This document shows, piece after piece, positions 33,538 to 42,410 of a stretch of 64,000 bases of DNA (positions are counted from its first letter, which is position 1; each line of letters starts with the position of its first letter). The notes beneath the pieces were generated by a model. That model saw only the letters and a list, made by a program, of their open reading frames with translations, searched no databases and was not told the DNA's origin. The DNA is taken from the NCBI GenBank assembly GCA_016720545.1, contig JADKKK010000034.1:372001-436000 (forward strand), read 5' to 3'. A program made the position numbers and the translations under genes. This stretch comes from Myxococcales bacterium. GTDB taxonomy: Bacteria > Myxococcota_A > Polyangia > Polyangiales > Polyangiaceae.

Positions 33538-34469
33538 AACACGCGCGCGCCACCATCGACTGCGAGGCCCGGGCGTCCGGATTTGCGGCGGCTTACCTTC
33601 GGACCGCCGGCGACGAGTGCGCGTTCGTGGAGTGCTACACGAACGCCGCTGTGCCGGTGCTCCTCGAGACCCTCGCGGCCGCGGGCCGGCGCCCGGAAGA
33701 CGTGCGCTACGTCGTGGTCACCCACGCGCACCTCGACCACGCGGGCGGCGCGAGCGGCCTCATGGCGGCGTGCCCGAACGCGACGCTCCTCGCGCACCCG
33801 CGGGCGGCGCGGCACCTCATCGATCCGGCGAAGCTCGTCGCCAGCGCGAAGCACGTGTACGGCGAGGCGCGCTTCACGGAGCTCTACGGCGTGATCGCGC
33901 CCATCCCGGAGGCGCGCGTGCGCGTGATGGAAGACGGCGCGACCTTCACGCTCGGCGACGCGACGCTCACGACGCTCCACACCGCGGGCCACGCGAAGCA
34001 CCACTTCGTGGTGCACGATCCCGCCACGAGCACCGTGTACACGGGCGACACCTTCGGCCTCGTGTACCCGCACCTCCAGCGCGCGGGCACCTTCGCGTTC
34101 GCCTCCACGACGCCCACCGACTTCGACGCCGCGGAGGCGCTGAAGAGCCTCGACCGCGTGCTCGCCCTCGGCGAGCCTTCGGTGTGCCCCACCCACTACG
34201 GCGAGGCCCGCGACGTGCACCGCATCGCCGATCAGGTGCGCCGCTTCGTCGAGCTCTCCGAACAGTGGGTCGCCCAAGCCGCGGCGACCGCGGCGCCCCT
34301 GAGCGAGCTCACCGGTACGATCCAAGCCAGGCTGCGCGAGGCGCTCGACACCGCGGCGCGCCGGGTGGGGCTCTCGCTCGGCCCGAGCGACTGGGCGGCC
34401 CTCGAGCTCGACGTCACGCTGAACGCCCAGGGCCTCGCGTTCGTGGCCGACAAGCGCCGCGCTGGCTGA
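33534..34469 (+). CDS. Metallo-beta-lactamase-fold hydrolase coupled to tatBC
   Basis: The 311-residue protein has the dinuclear metal site of the MBL fold: HAHLDH at 64-69, the next His in TAGHAKHHF, Asp in VYTGDTFG, and His in CPTHYGEA. The N-terminus carries no signal peptide. The domain order suits a glyoxalase II or sulfur-dioxygenase-like hydrolase rather than an RNase; the substrate is unknown. The C-terminal 75 residues (IADQVRRFVELSEQWVAQAA onward) are helical. The start codon overlaps the tatC stop, which ties its synthesis to the Tat system; whether they interact is unknown. Confidence 0.85.
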   Translation: MKHARATIDCEARASGFAAAYLRTAGDECAFVECYTNAAVPVLLETLAAAGRRPEDVRYVVVTHAHLDHAGGASGLMAACPNATLLAHPRAARHLIDPAKLVASAKHVYGEARFTELYGVIAPIPEARVRVMEDGATFTLGDATLTTLHTAGHAKHHFVVHDPATSTVYTGDTFGLVYPHLQRAGTFAFASTTPTDFDAAEALKSLDRVLALGEPSVCPTHYGEARDVHRIADQVRRFVELSEQWVAQAAATAAPLSELTGTIQARLREALDTAARRVGLSLGPSDWAALELDVTLNAQGLAFVADKRRAG

Positions 34470-34502
34470 GCTGCGGCCACACCACACACCTGCAACCGCA
34501 CA

Positions 34503-35810
34503 CTACGGATCGTCGCCCGGCTGCAGCCGCTCGCCGAACACGAGCATCCCGAGCGCGACCGCGGCGGCGACGAGCCCGAGCGCCGCGACGGCCGCGGCCA
34601 ACCCCGCGGACGCGCCGCTCTCAGACGCGCTCGATGAGGGCAGCGCGCGCAGGGCGAACCCGAACCAGGTCGGCACGAGCGCCCACAGCGCGACGGCCAG
34701 CGCCCCGAACCTCCGTGGGGCGCGGGTCGCGAACGCCGCGACACCGAGCGCCGCGACGAGGGAGTGCCCGAAGGCGAGCACGAGCTGCGCGAGTGCGCCG
34801 GCGGGCGCGAGCGGCACGGCGCGGAGCACGGTTCCGGCCGCGAGCACGGCGAGCCCCACGCCAAAGAGGTGCGCCGAGCGCGCGCGCACCGGGGTGGTCA
34901 CGAGGACCGCGGCGAGCCCGGCGGACGCGGCGATGGACACGAGCGTCTCGAGGCCGCGGAAGAGCGAGCCGCTGGGCAGCGCGCGCGGGTAGTACGGGAG
35001 GGCCGAGACGATCGACACGATGAGGTGCGCCCCCATGAGCGCCGCCAGAAGCCCGGGGTCGAGCGGCGCCGCGCCGACGACCCGCGAGCCGGGTCCGCCG
35101 CGGTAGGGATCGCCGGCCGGGCCCGCGGTGAGCTCGAGCCGCTCGTCGGTCTGGAGGTGCGCGCGCGGCCCCATCCAGAGGAGCGCTCCGCACAACACCG
35201 CCGCCACCCCAAAGGGCGCGGCCCCGAGCCCAAATCCCCAAGAGACGCCGAGGTTCGCGCGCACCATCGCGAACGCCGACGACGCGAAGGCCACCACGTC
35301 GACCACCGCGTAGCCCGCCGCCGCCGCCGCCGCGACCCGGCGGAACCGGGCGCCGGTCGAGGGGATCGCCTCGAGCATCACCGCGACCGGCGCGACGCGG
35401 AACACGCCCGAGCCGAACGCCACGAGGGCGTAACCCCACACGCCGACCACCACGCACGCGACGCAGCCCGCGGCCGCCATGAGCGCCCCGATGAGCCCGG
35501 TGAGCCGTGGGCCGAGGGCGAACGCGAGCACGCCGCCCACGAGCACGCCGAGCGCCGTGAAGAAGGCCGCGGCCGTGTAGACGCTGGCGAAGGGCACGCC
35601 GTCGCGCACCGTGAGCTCGTAGAGCGACGCCCGGGTGCCGTAGTAGGCGAACCGCTCGGCGCCCATGGCCACCACGGCGAGCGCCAAGGCGCCGAACGCG
35701 GCGACGGCGAGCGCTGGCACGCCGGCGCCGCTCGGACCACGCGAGAAGGCGCCGTTGGGGTCGTGGGGGGGCGGCGGCGCGGGATAGCCCGGCGGCGGCG
35801 TGTACTGCAT
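34503..35810 (-). CDS. POT-like membrane transporter
   Basis: The 435-residue membrane protein has a Pro-rich cytoplasmic head (QYTPPPGYPAPPPPHDPNG) and about 12 hydrophobic segments. The first helix contains AMGAERFAYYGTRASLYELT, close to the ExxERFxYYG signature of proton-dependent oligopeptide transporters, although the first Glu is replaced. Other POT signatures are not obvious, so the substrate is open. The ATG at 35810 was chosen because it follows a TACGAC hexamer by 6 bases and starts just before the Pro-rich head; the longer frame upstream lacks coding character. Confidence 0.72.
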   Translation of the reverse strand: MQYTPPPGYPAPPPPHDPNGAFSRGPSGAGVPALAVAAFGALALAVVAMGAERFAYYGTRASLYELTVRDGVPFASVYTAAAFFTALGVLVGGVLAFALGPRLTGLIGALMAAAGCVACVVVGVWGYALVAFGSGVFRVAPVAVMLEAIPSTGARFRRVAAAAAAGYAVVDVVAFASSAFAMVRANLGVSWGFGLGAAPFGVAAVLCGALLWMGPRAHLQTDERLELTAGPAGDPYRGGPGSRVVGAAPLDPGLLAALMGAHLIVSIVSALPYYPRALPSGSLFRGLETLVSIAASAGLAAVLVTTPVRARSAHLFGVGLAVLAAGTVLRAVPLAPAGALAQLVLAFGHSLVAALGVAAFATRAPRRFGALAVALWALVPTWFGFALRALPSSSASESGASAGLAAAVAALGLVAAAVALGMLVFGERLQPGDDP

Positions 35811-35822
35811 GGATCCGTCGTA
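35811..35822 (-). promoter_or_regulatory. Leaderless-type -10 hexamer for the POT-like gene
   Basis: TACGAC on the minus strand (35822-35817) lies 6 bases before the ATG at 35810. Positional inference. Confidence 0.4.
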
Positions 35823-35899
35823 CCCGGACTCGGCCCGCCCGTCCCGCGCGATGAGATGCGGGATGAGAGCTGGGATGTGAACGACGAAGAGGGACGCGC

Positions 35900-36109
35900 T
35901 CAACGCCGCCCGGCGCACGACGGGTAACCCTTCGGCCGGGTGCCCGACGCGCCGCTCGTCCACCACCGCAGGCGGAGGGAGTCGCCGAGCTCGACGGGGC
36001 GCGGACGCCGCGACAGGACGGGGACGGGGTCGACGTCGCGTCCGCGGAGGATCCACTCCGGCAGATCGAGGGTGGAGTCGAGAGAGACGTGCGAAGGATC
36101 GTTCTTCAT
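35900..36109 (-). CDS. Small hypothetical protein (69 aa)
   Basis: From the ATG at 36109 the small protein reads MKNDPSHVSLDSTLDLPEW and so on, ending YPSCAGRR. Nearly 90 percent of third codon positions are G or C and a good ribosome binding site (AAGGAC) lies about 6 bases before the ATG, so a real gene is likely. It has no signal peptide or membrane segment, is Arg/Pro/Asp-rich, and shows no domain I recognise. It lies between the POT-like gene and the divergent FG-GAP lipoprotein, 89 bp upstream of the former on the same strand. Longer in-frame starts exist but extend into weak sequence. Confidence 0.45.
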   Translation of the reverse strand: MKNDPSHVSLDSTLDLPEWILRGRDVDPVPVLSRRPRPVELGDSLRLRWWTSGASGTRPKGYPSCAGRR

Positions 36110-36255
36110 GCGAGGTCCTTCGCAGGCATCGTGCCGCCCACGAGAAACGCGCATGCCTGCGTCTCTCCTCATGAATTCGCGACAACGCGGGTGGCGCTCC
36201 GCGTCCTGGTCGTCCACGCCTCGTTCCGTGACGGGTGCGCGGCGCGGCCACGTCG

Positions 36256-36267
36256 TACACTGCGGCC
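36256..36267 (+). promoter_or_regulatory. Leaderless-type -10 hexamer for the FG-GAP lipoprotein
   Basis: TACACT at 36256-36261 lies 6 bases before the ATG at 36268. The promoter looks intact although the gene behind it is frameshifted. Confidence 0.45.
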
Positions 36268-38011
36268 ATGTCCGTCACGACGCGCGCCAAGCGCCCGACC
36301 CGCACACGCTCACCGCGCGCGACCCTCGCGCTCACGCTCGCGCTGTGTGCGGTGGGCGTGCTCGGCGAGGGCTGCGGCAAGACCGCGGGGGGCGATCCGC
36401 TCACGCCGGGGACCGAGGCAGACGGTGGTGGCGGTGGCGGCGGTGGCGGCGGTGGCGGCGGTGGCGGTGGCGGTGGCGGCGGTGGCGGCGGTGGCGGCGG
36501 TGGGGACCCTCCCGCCCGTGGCCGCGTGCAACGCCGGCACCGGAGGCACCGCTGCGGTCGCCGCCCCGACCAAGAGGCTCGCGCTCGGGGACGCGGACGC
36601 GGACGACGGCTGGCTCGGATCGCCAGCGGTCGTGGACCTCGACGGAGACGGGAAGCTCGAGGTGGTCGCCGCGCGCGGCGCGCGCGTGGTCGTGTGGGGC
36701 GCGGACGGCTCTCCCAAGTGGACCGCGCCCGCGGGCGCCGGGCGGATCTGGGCGAGCCCCGTCGTCGGGAATTTTGCGGGCGACGCCGCGCTCGAGGTCG
36801 CGGTCGCGGCGCGCGACAAGGTGTACGTCTTCGACGCGAAGGGCGCGCCCGTGAAGGGCTTCCCCGTCACGTTCGCCGACGAGCTCCGCTCGATCGCCGC
36901 GGGCGATCTCGACGGCGACGGGAAGCTCGAGATCGTGGCGGCCGCAGGCAGGAGCCGCCCCTCCGACGTGGTGGCCGCGTGGCACGGCGACGGCGCTCCC
37001 GTGGCCGGCTTCCCCCCCAACGCCGCGGGCGCCAGCGGGTGCACGCCGGCCGCCCCCGCGCCCTGCTACCTCGCGGGCGCCTACGATCAGAACCTCGCGC
37101 TCGGCGATCTCGACGGCGACGGCAAGCACGACGTCGTCGTCCCGCACGACAACGCATACGCGAGCTTCCACAAGGGCACGGGCGCCGCCTTCGACTCCGC
37201 GCCCGACTTCAAGGGCAGCCGCAAGACCCCGGGCGTGCGGTACCTGCACGACCTCGCGGAGGCGCGGCAGGGCTACTCGGAGAAGGAGGCGACGTCGCTC
37301 CAGGCGCACTTCACGAACACCGCGCCCGCGATCGCGGATCTCGACGGCGACGGGAAGTACGAGATCGTGATCCTCGGCAGCGTGCAGAACGCCGCGCAGT
37401 CGAACCGCAAGCAGGGCGTCGGTCTGTGGGTCGTGCGCGCCGACGCGTCGCGCCCGCCCGGGTGGGAGGCGCCGCTGCACGTCCCGGCGTACCTCGACGG
37501 CCTCGAGGACCTCGGGGGCAACCTGATCGCGGCGACCAACCAAGCGACCGTGGCGGACATCTCTCCGGCGGAGAAGGGCCCCGAGCTGCTCTTCGCGGGC
37601 TTCGACGGGAAGATCCACGCGGTGTCGGCGGCGCGAAAGGAGCTCTGGGCGACCGCCTTCACGGCGGAGAAGGGCGTGCTCACCGGCGGCGTGGTGGTGG
37701 CCGATCTCTCCGGAGACGGCGCGCCGGAGGTCGTGTTCGCGACCTACGGCCCCGCCGGTAAGGGCGCGCTGTTCGTGCTCGGCCCCGGCGGAGCGAAGCT
37801 CCACGAGGTGAAGCTCCCCGGACGCGGCTCGATGGCCGTACCCACCATCGCGGATCTGGACGGGGACGGGGCGCTCGAGATCTTGGTCTCGCTCAAAGAC
37901 GCGGACGGGAAGGCCGCGGTCCTCGTGTTCGCAGTGCCTGGCTCGCAGACCAACTGCATGCTCTGGCCTACGGGCCGGGGCAACCTGCTCCGCAATGGCT
38001 GGGCGCGCTGA
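36268..38011 (+). pseudogene. FG-GAP repeat lipoprotein, frameshifted at a poly-Gly tract
   Basis: The first part (from the ATG at 36268) encodes a lipoprotein signal ending GEGC (Cys36), a short linker and 27 glycine codons to 36504. The repeat-rich body is in the +1 frame from 36506 to the TGA at 38009-38011. It has FG-GAP/VCBS-like beta-propeller blades, each with an aspartate-rich loop such as VVDLDGDGKLEVV, GDLDGDGKLEIV, GDLDGDGKHDVV, ADLDGDGKYEIV and ADLDGDGALEIL. Removing one G from the run 36502-36505 would join the two into about 580 residues. Calcium-binding propellers of this kind are usually cell-surface adhesion or binding proteins. It may be a real mutation, an expression switch or a sequencing error. 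Confidence 0.82.
36424..36504 (+). repeat. GGT/GGC repeat encoding 27 consecutive glycines
   Basis: An 81-base tract of GGT and GGC codons, mostly GGTGGCGGC units, ends in the four-G run 36502-36505 where the frame is lost. Copy-number change of whole units would keep the frame; the shift needs a single-base event. Confidence 0.9.
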
Positions 38012-38030
38012 CGGCGCGCGGCGCGCCGCT
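38012..38030. terminator. Possible GC hairpin at a convergent junction
   Basis: GGCGCGC and GCGCGCC arms around a single G follow the FG-GAP gene stop directly and face the ABC-F gene stop at 38066. No T-run follows, so it is only a candidate. Confidence 0.25.
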
Positions 38031-38065
38031 CGAACGCGGCCTCGCACCGACGGCGTCGACGGTGG

Positions 38066-39766
38066 TCAGGGCGGGGGCGCGCGGCGCGACGCCGGCCTCG
38101 CGGGCTTCGCGGCCCGCTCGTCCTCGCGCTTCTGCTCGCGGTAGGCCTCCCAGTTCCCCGAGTAGAGCTGCGTCTTTCCGTTGCCCTCGAAGGCGAGGAT
38201 GGACGTCGCCACGCGGTCGAGGAACCACCGGTCGTGGGACACGACGAGCACGCACCCGGGCCAGCTCTCGATGAGGTCTTCGAGCGCGCCCAGCGTGTCC
38301 ATGTCGAGGTCGTTCGTCGGCTCGTCGAGCAGGAGCACGTTCGCCCCCGACTTCAGGGAGAGCGCGAGCGCGACGCGCGCCCGCTCCCCGCCGGAGAGCG
38401 CCGACACCTTGCGCCGGAGCGCGGCGCCGTTGAAGAGGAAGAGCTCCAGATAGGCGCGCATGCCCATCTCGCGATCCCCGAGGATCACCGTGCCGCCGCC
38501 CGTGCGGTCGGAGTCCTCGCGCTCGGCGACGTTGTCGAGCACCGACCAGTCGTCGCGGAGCGTGGTGCGGGCCTGGTCGAAATAGGCGATCTTGGTCTGC
38601 AGTCCGCGCACCAAGGTGCCCGAGGTGGGCTCGAGCTCGCCCGTGACGAGCCGCAGGAGGGTGGTCTTCCCTGCCCCGTTCGGCCCGACGATGCCGACCC
38701 GCGCCCCCTTCACCAGGCGCATCGTGAGCGAGTCGATGAGCCGGCGGCCACCGAGGTCGAGCCGCACGTCCACGAGGTCGAGGATGGTCTTTCCGAGCCT
38801 CGCGGCGCCGCCCTCGAGCCCCGCGAGATCGACCTCTCCGCGCACGCGCAGCCCCTCGGCCCCGATGGCGGTCTCGGCGCGCTGGATGCGCGCCTTCTGC
38901 TTCGTGGAGCGCGCCTTCGGGCCGCGCCGCAGCCACTCGATCTCACGGCGAAGGAAATTCTGGCGGTTCGACTCGACGCGCTCGGCCTGCGCGAACCGCT
39001 CGGCCTTCTGCTCGAGGAAGTCCACGAACGCGCCGACGCTGTCGTTGCGCTTCGTGTACTCGGTGAGGACGCCGTTCTCGAGGTCGAGGACCCGCGTCGC
39101 GATCTTCTCGAGCACGTAGCGGTCGTGCGTGACGAGCAGCACGGCGCCGGGGAACTCTCGGACGAGGTGGTCCTCGAGCCAAGCGATCGTGTCGGCGTCG
39201 AGGTGATTCGTGGGCTCGTCGAAGATCGCGAGCTCGGGCTTCGCGACGAGGATGCGCGCGAGCGCCACGCGCCGCCGCTCGCCGCCGCTCATGGTGCCGA
39301 CCGGTCGGTCGACGTCGGTCACGCCGAGGTGGAGCAAGATCTCATCGACCTCGTGGTCGCGCGACCAGCCGCCGAGCCGCTCGACGTCCTCCGCCAGCGA
39401 CGCCTGCTCATCCATCAGCGCCGCCGTCACCTCGCCCTCACCGAGCCTGTGCGACACCTCGTCGTAGCGTGACTTCGCCGCGTGCCAGAGCACCAGCCCC
39501 TCGCGGGCGATCTCGCGCGGGGTGCGCTCGGGATCGAGCACGGGCTCCTGCGGCAGGTAGAGGATCGTCGCGTCGCGGCGACGATCGATCGAGCCGGTGT
39601 CGAGCGGCTCGATCCCCGCCAGCACGCGGAGAAGCGTCGATTTGCCGGTGCCATTCGGCCCGAGCAGCGCCACCTTCTCGCCGCGGCGGATCGTGAACGT
39701 CGCCTGGTCGAAGAGGGGGCGGAGCCCGTAGGCCTTGGTGATCGCGTGCGCGGAGAGGACGGGCAT
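38066..39766 (-). CDS. ABC-F family ATPase (Uup-like)
   Basis: The 566-residue protein has two ABC ATPase domains and no membrane segment. Domain 1: Walker A GPNGTGKST, signature MSGGERRRVALARI, Walker B LAIFDEPTNHLD. Domain 2: GPNGAGKTT, LSGGERARVALAL, VLLLDEPTNDLD. A helical linker lies between them (AERFAQAERVESNRQNF). ABC-F proteins act on the ribosome; this domain order and the charged C-terminal tail (EAYREQKREDERAAK) fit Uup-type members, though the tail is short. The ATG at 39766 follows a TACGGA hexamer by 8 bases. Confidence 0.94.
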   Translation of the reverse strand: MPVLSAHAITKAYGLRPLFDQATFTIRRGEKVALLGPNGTGKSTLLRVLAGIEPLDTGSIDRRRDATILYLPQEPVLDPERTPREIAREGLVLWHAAKSRYDEVSHRLGEGEVTAALMDEQASLAEDVERLGGWSRDHEVDEILLHLGVTDVDRPVGTMSGGERRRVALARILVAKPELAIFDEPTNHLDADTIAWLEDHLVREFPGAVLLVTHDRYVLEKIATRVLDLENGVLTEYTKRNDSVGAFVDFLEQKAERFAQAERVESNRQNFLRREIEWLRRGPKARSTKQKARIQRAETAIGAEGLRVRGEVDLAGLEGGAARLGKTILDLVDVRLDLGGRRLIDSLTMRLVKGARVGIVGPNGAGKTTLLRLVTGELEPTSGTLVRGLQTKIAYFDQARTTLRDDWSVLDNVAEREDSDRTGGGTVILGDREMGMRAYLELFLFNGAALRRKVSALSGGERARVALALSLKSGANVLLLDEPTNDLDMDTLGALEDLIESWPGCVLVVSHDRWFLDRVATSILAFEGNGKTQLYSGNWEAYREQKREDERAAKPARPASRRAPPP

Positions 39767-39780
39767 CGCGCGCATCCGTA
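39767..39780 (-). promoter_or_regulatory. Leaderless-type -10 hexamer for the ABC-F gene
   Basis: TACGGA on the minus strand (39780-39775) lies 8 bases before the ATG at 39766. Positional inference. Confidence 0.35.
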
Positions 39781-39939
39781 GCAGAGTGCGCCGGGCGACG
39801 TGCGCGGATCGACGCGCGCTCTGCGACGAGACGGTGACGGTCGCGACGTCCACGTGACCGCGACGCGAAGGCCCGCCAACGTCTCGTGGCGCGCGCGCGA
39901 TGGTCTCGAAGGGTTCACCGTTTCGTCAAATTCGGTCCT

Positions 39940-39952
39940 TAGAGGGTTCGGC
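39940..39952 (+). promoter_or_regulatory. Leaderless-type -10 hexamer for the tonB operon
   Basis: TAGAGG at 39940-39945 lies 7 bases before the tonB GTG (39953) in a locally AT-rich patch. No iron-box-like palindrome was recognised. Confidence 0.35.
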
Positions 39953-40705
39953 GTGTCACTCGCCGCACTCGAGCACGATCGCCTCCACGACTTCTCCGCC
40001 CGCCGGCTGCTCGTCGGGTACGCGTCCGCTGGCGTCGTGCTCGCGACGGTCGCCGTCCTGGGCGTGGTCTTTGGGAAAGAGATCAAACGCAAGGCGCTCG
40101 AGGAGGCGGTGCCCGTCGTGTTCGCGCCCCAGAAGCCGCCGACGCGACCGGCGCCCGCGAAGGTGGAGACCCCGAGGCCGCCCGCCCCAAAGGCCAAGTC
40201 GAGCCCCCCGCCCCTTGGGCGCCCGGCGACCCTCGCGCCGCGCGAGACGCCGACCGAGGCCCCGAAGCAGGGTGATCCCACCGCCCCGCTGCCCGCGGCC
40301 GAGGGTGTCGTCGGCGGCAGCCTCGACGGCGTCGTGGGCGGCACCGGGACCGGCGGCCCCGCGGCCGGCGCGCAGAGGCCCTCGGCGCCACCTGCGCCTA
40401 CGCCTCCGCCAGCGCCCATGGCCCAGACGACCGAGAACGTCGCCGCGCCTCGCGTGCTCGCCCGCGCGCTCCCCACCTTCCCCGAGGCCGCGCGCCGCGC
40501 CGGCGTGCAGGCCACCGTCCGCGTGCGCTACGTCGTGCGCGAGGACGGGAGCGTCACCGACGTGGTCATCGTGCGAGGGCACCCGCTGCTCGACGCCGAG
40601 GTGGTGCGCGCGGTGTCGGCGTGGCGCTTCTCTCCCGCCATGCTCGACGGCCGCCCGGCGCGCGTCGTCCGGTTCGCCAACTTGCCATTCCGCCCGCGAC
40701 TCTAG
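39953..40705 (+). CDS. tonB: TonB energy-transduction protein
   Basis: Links the inner-membrane ExbB/ExbD motor to outer-membrane receptors. From GTG 39953 the 250-residue protein has one N-terminal anchor (LLVGYASAGVVLATVAVLGVVFG), a Pro/Lys-rich periplasmic spacer, and the TonB C-terminal domain at about 170-250 (ALPTFPEAARRAGVQATVRVRYVVREDG and VRAVSAWRFSPAMLDGRPARV). The stop is 88 bp before exbB. It heads a gene row ending in a TonB-dependent receptor and a lipoprotein, so it is probably dedicated to that receptor. Confidence 0.92.
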   Translation: MSLAALEHDRLHDFSARRLLVGYASAGVVLATVAVLGVVFGKEIKRKALEEAVPVVFAPQKPPTRPAPAKVETPRPPAPKAKSSPPPLGRPATLAPRETPTEAPKQGDPTAPLPAAEGVVGGSLDGVVGGTGTGGPAAGAQRPSAPPAPTPPPAPMAQTTENVAAPRVLARALPTFPEAARRAGVQATVRVRYVVREDGSVTDVVIVRGHPLLDAEVVRAVSAWRFSPAMLDGRPARVVRFANLPFRPRL

Positions 40706-40793
40706 TGGGCATTCCTTCTTCGTCGACCCCGCCCACCCCCGACCAACTGCCCATCACGACTCCGTCTCCGCGCCTGCCAGGAGGAGTATCCCC

Positions 40794-41471
40794 ATGAACC
40801 TCAATCCATTCCACATCTGGGCCTCGATGGGCCCCCTCAGCAAGTTCATCGCGGCGGTGCTCCTCGCCATGGCGGCCACGACCATCGCCATCGCCGTGGA
40901 GCGATGGCTCGCCCTCGCGCGCGGGTCGCGCGCGACGCGCACCTTCATGAAGACCGCGCTGCCCATCCTGGAGCGCGGACAGTTCGAGGGTCTCGCCGAG
41001 ATCGCCCCCGCACACACCCACTCCCCCTTCGCCCGCCTCATAGGGCCCACGCTGAGCAAGCTTGGGTCCAAGCGGGGCACCGTCGACGCCGTCGAGCTCG
41101 TACGGCGCGAGTCCGAGCGGCAGAAGGAGGCCGTGAGCGGCGAGCTTCGGCGCGGTCTCTCGGTGCTCGCGAGCATCGGCTCCGTGGCGCCGTTCGTCGG
41201 CCTCCTGGGCACTGTCGTGGGCATCATCTCGGCGTTTCAGGGTATCGCCGCCACGGGCTCTGGCGGCCTCGGCGCCGTGTCCGCGGGCATCGCCGAGGCG
41301 CTCGTGGAGACCGCGCTCGGCCTCCTCGTCGCCATCCCCTCGGTGCTCCTCTTCAACCAATTGAACGCGTCGATCACGATCCTCGAGGGCACGCTCTCCC
41401 GCGCGACCGGCGAGCTCCTGGACGACCTCGAGAACCGGCGCGTCGACGCCTCGCTCGAGGCGGCAGAGTGA
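40794..41471 (+). CDS. exbB: ExbB/TolQ proton-channel protein
   Basis: Forms the proton channel that powers TonB. The 225-residue protein has three membrane segments and the conserved ASIGSVAPFVGLLGTVVGIISAFQ and GIAEALVETALGLLVAIPSVLLFN. A strong ribosome binding site (AGGAGGAG, 40779-40786) precedes the ATG at 40794. The first exbD overlaps its stop (GTGA at 41468). Confidence 0.96.
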   Translation: MNLNPFHIWASMGPLSKFIAAVLLAMAATTIAIAVERWLALARGSRATRTFMKTALPILERGQFEGLAEIAPAHTHSPFARLIGPTLSKLGSKRGTVDAVELVRRESERQKEAVSGELRRGLSVLASIGSVAPFVGLLGTVVGIISAFQGIAATGSGGLGAVSAGIAEALVETALGLLVAIPSVLLFNQLNASITILEGTLSRATGELLDDLENRRVDASLEAAE

Positions 41472-41962
41472 GCGCCCCCGCGAGCGCGCCCCGCGCGCCC
41501 CGCGCACAGCCCCGTCGGCCTTCGCGCGTGCCCAAGACGCGCCCCACGCGCGTCCCGACCGGAGCCACGGTGCTGCCCGAGATCAACGTCACGCCGCTCG
41601 TCGACGTCGTGCTCGTGCTGCTCATCGTGTTCATGGTCATCGCACCGCAGCTCGAGCACGGTGAGCGCGTCGAGCTCCCGAGCGTGGCCCGGCCCGACGA
41701 CGCGCAGAAGACCGCCTCGGTCGACCCGGTGACGCTCACGCTCGCCGCGAGCGGCGCGCTCTACCTCGAGAGGGAGCCCGTCACGCCGGACGCGCTCGCG
41801 GCGCGCCTGACCGAGCTGCACGCGGTGGCGCCGGACCGCAAGGTCGTGCTGAAGGCCGACGCGACGGCGCCGTACGGCAAGGTCCGCGCGCTCTTCGCGC
41901 GGGTGCAGCGCACGGGCTTCCCGGGCTGCGCGCTGCTGGTGGAGAAGCAGGAGAAGGGCTGA
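41468..41962 (+). CDS. exbD: ExbD/TolR family protein, copy 1
   Basis: This 164-residue inner-membrane protein starts with GTG at 41468 overlapping the exbB stop. A Pro/Arg/Ala-rich head of about 35 residues precedes the conserved LPEINVTPLVDVVLVLLIVFMVIAP, whose Asp is the proton-carrying residue; a periplasmic domain follows. It would pair with ExbB to drive TonB. The gene ends in TGATG, shared with copy 2. Confidence 0.94.
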   Translation: MSAPASAPRAPRAQPRRPSRVPKTRPTRVPTGATVLPEINVTPLVDVVLVLLIVFMVIAPQLEHGERVELPSVARPDDAQKTASVDPVTLTLAASGALYLEREPVTPDALAARLTELHAVAPDRKVVLKADATAPYGKVRALFARVQRTGFPGCALLVEKQEKG

Positions 41963-42387
41963 TGGCCATCACGCTCGAGTCAGGCCCTCGCAAGTCGCGG
42001 GGCGCGACGCCGCAAATGAACGTGACGCCGCTCGTCGACGTCGTCCTCGTGCTGCTCATCGTGTTCATGGTCATCGCGCCCCTGCTGTCGAAGAAGTTCA
42101 GCCTCGCCCTCCCGAAGCAGGCGGAGGCGAGCGCCGCGCAGAGCGCCGACGTGCCCGTCGTGCTCACAGTTGCGGCGGACGGCGCGGTGCGACTCAACCG
42201 TGAGGAGGTCGCCGCCGCCGAGCTCGGCGCGCGCGTCGAGCGGGTGCTCGCGGCCCGCGCAGACAAGACCGTGTACTTCGACGCCGACGACGGCGCGCCC
42301 TTCGGGGTGGCGGTGCGCACCATGGACGTGGCGCGCGCGCACGGCGCGATCACGGTCTCCATCCTCACGGCGAAGGCGGACGAGTAG
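41962..42387 (+). CDS. exbD: ExbD/TolR family protein, copy 2
   Basis: The second ExbD (141 aa) overlaps the first by one base. It has the same helix with PQMNVTPLVDVVLVLLIVFMVIAP but a different periplasmic domain (SKKFSLALPKQAEAS onward), and lacks the basic head. Two ExbD genes behind one ExbB occur in other TonB operons, where they may form mixed dimers. The TonB-dependent receptor gene starts 23 bp downstream with an AGGAG site. Confidence 0.94.
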   Translation: MAITLESGPRKSRGATPQMNVTPLVDVVLVLLIVFMVIAPLLSKKFSLALPKQAEASAAQSADVPVVLTVAADGAVRLNREEVAAAELGARVERVLAARADKTVYFDADDGAPFGVAVRTMDVARAHGAITVSILTAKADE

Positions 42388-42410
42388 CGGCCTCACGGCC
42401 AGGAGCCCTC

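Noticed and set aside
36424..36505. Programmed ribosomal frameshift at the poly-Gly tract
   Set aside because: No slippery heptamer or downstream structure typical of programmed shifts was recognised; a G-run indel or sequencing error is the simpler explanation, though still untested.
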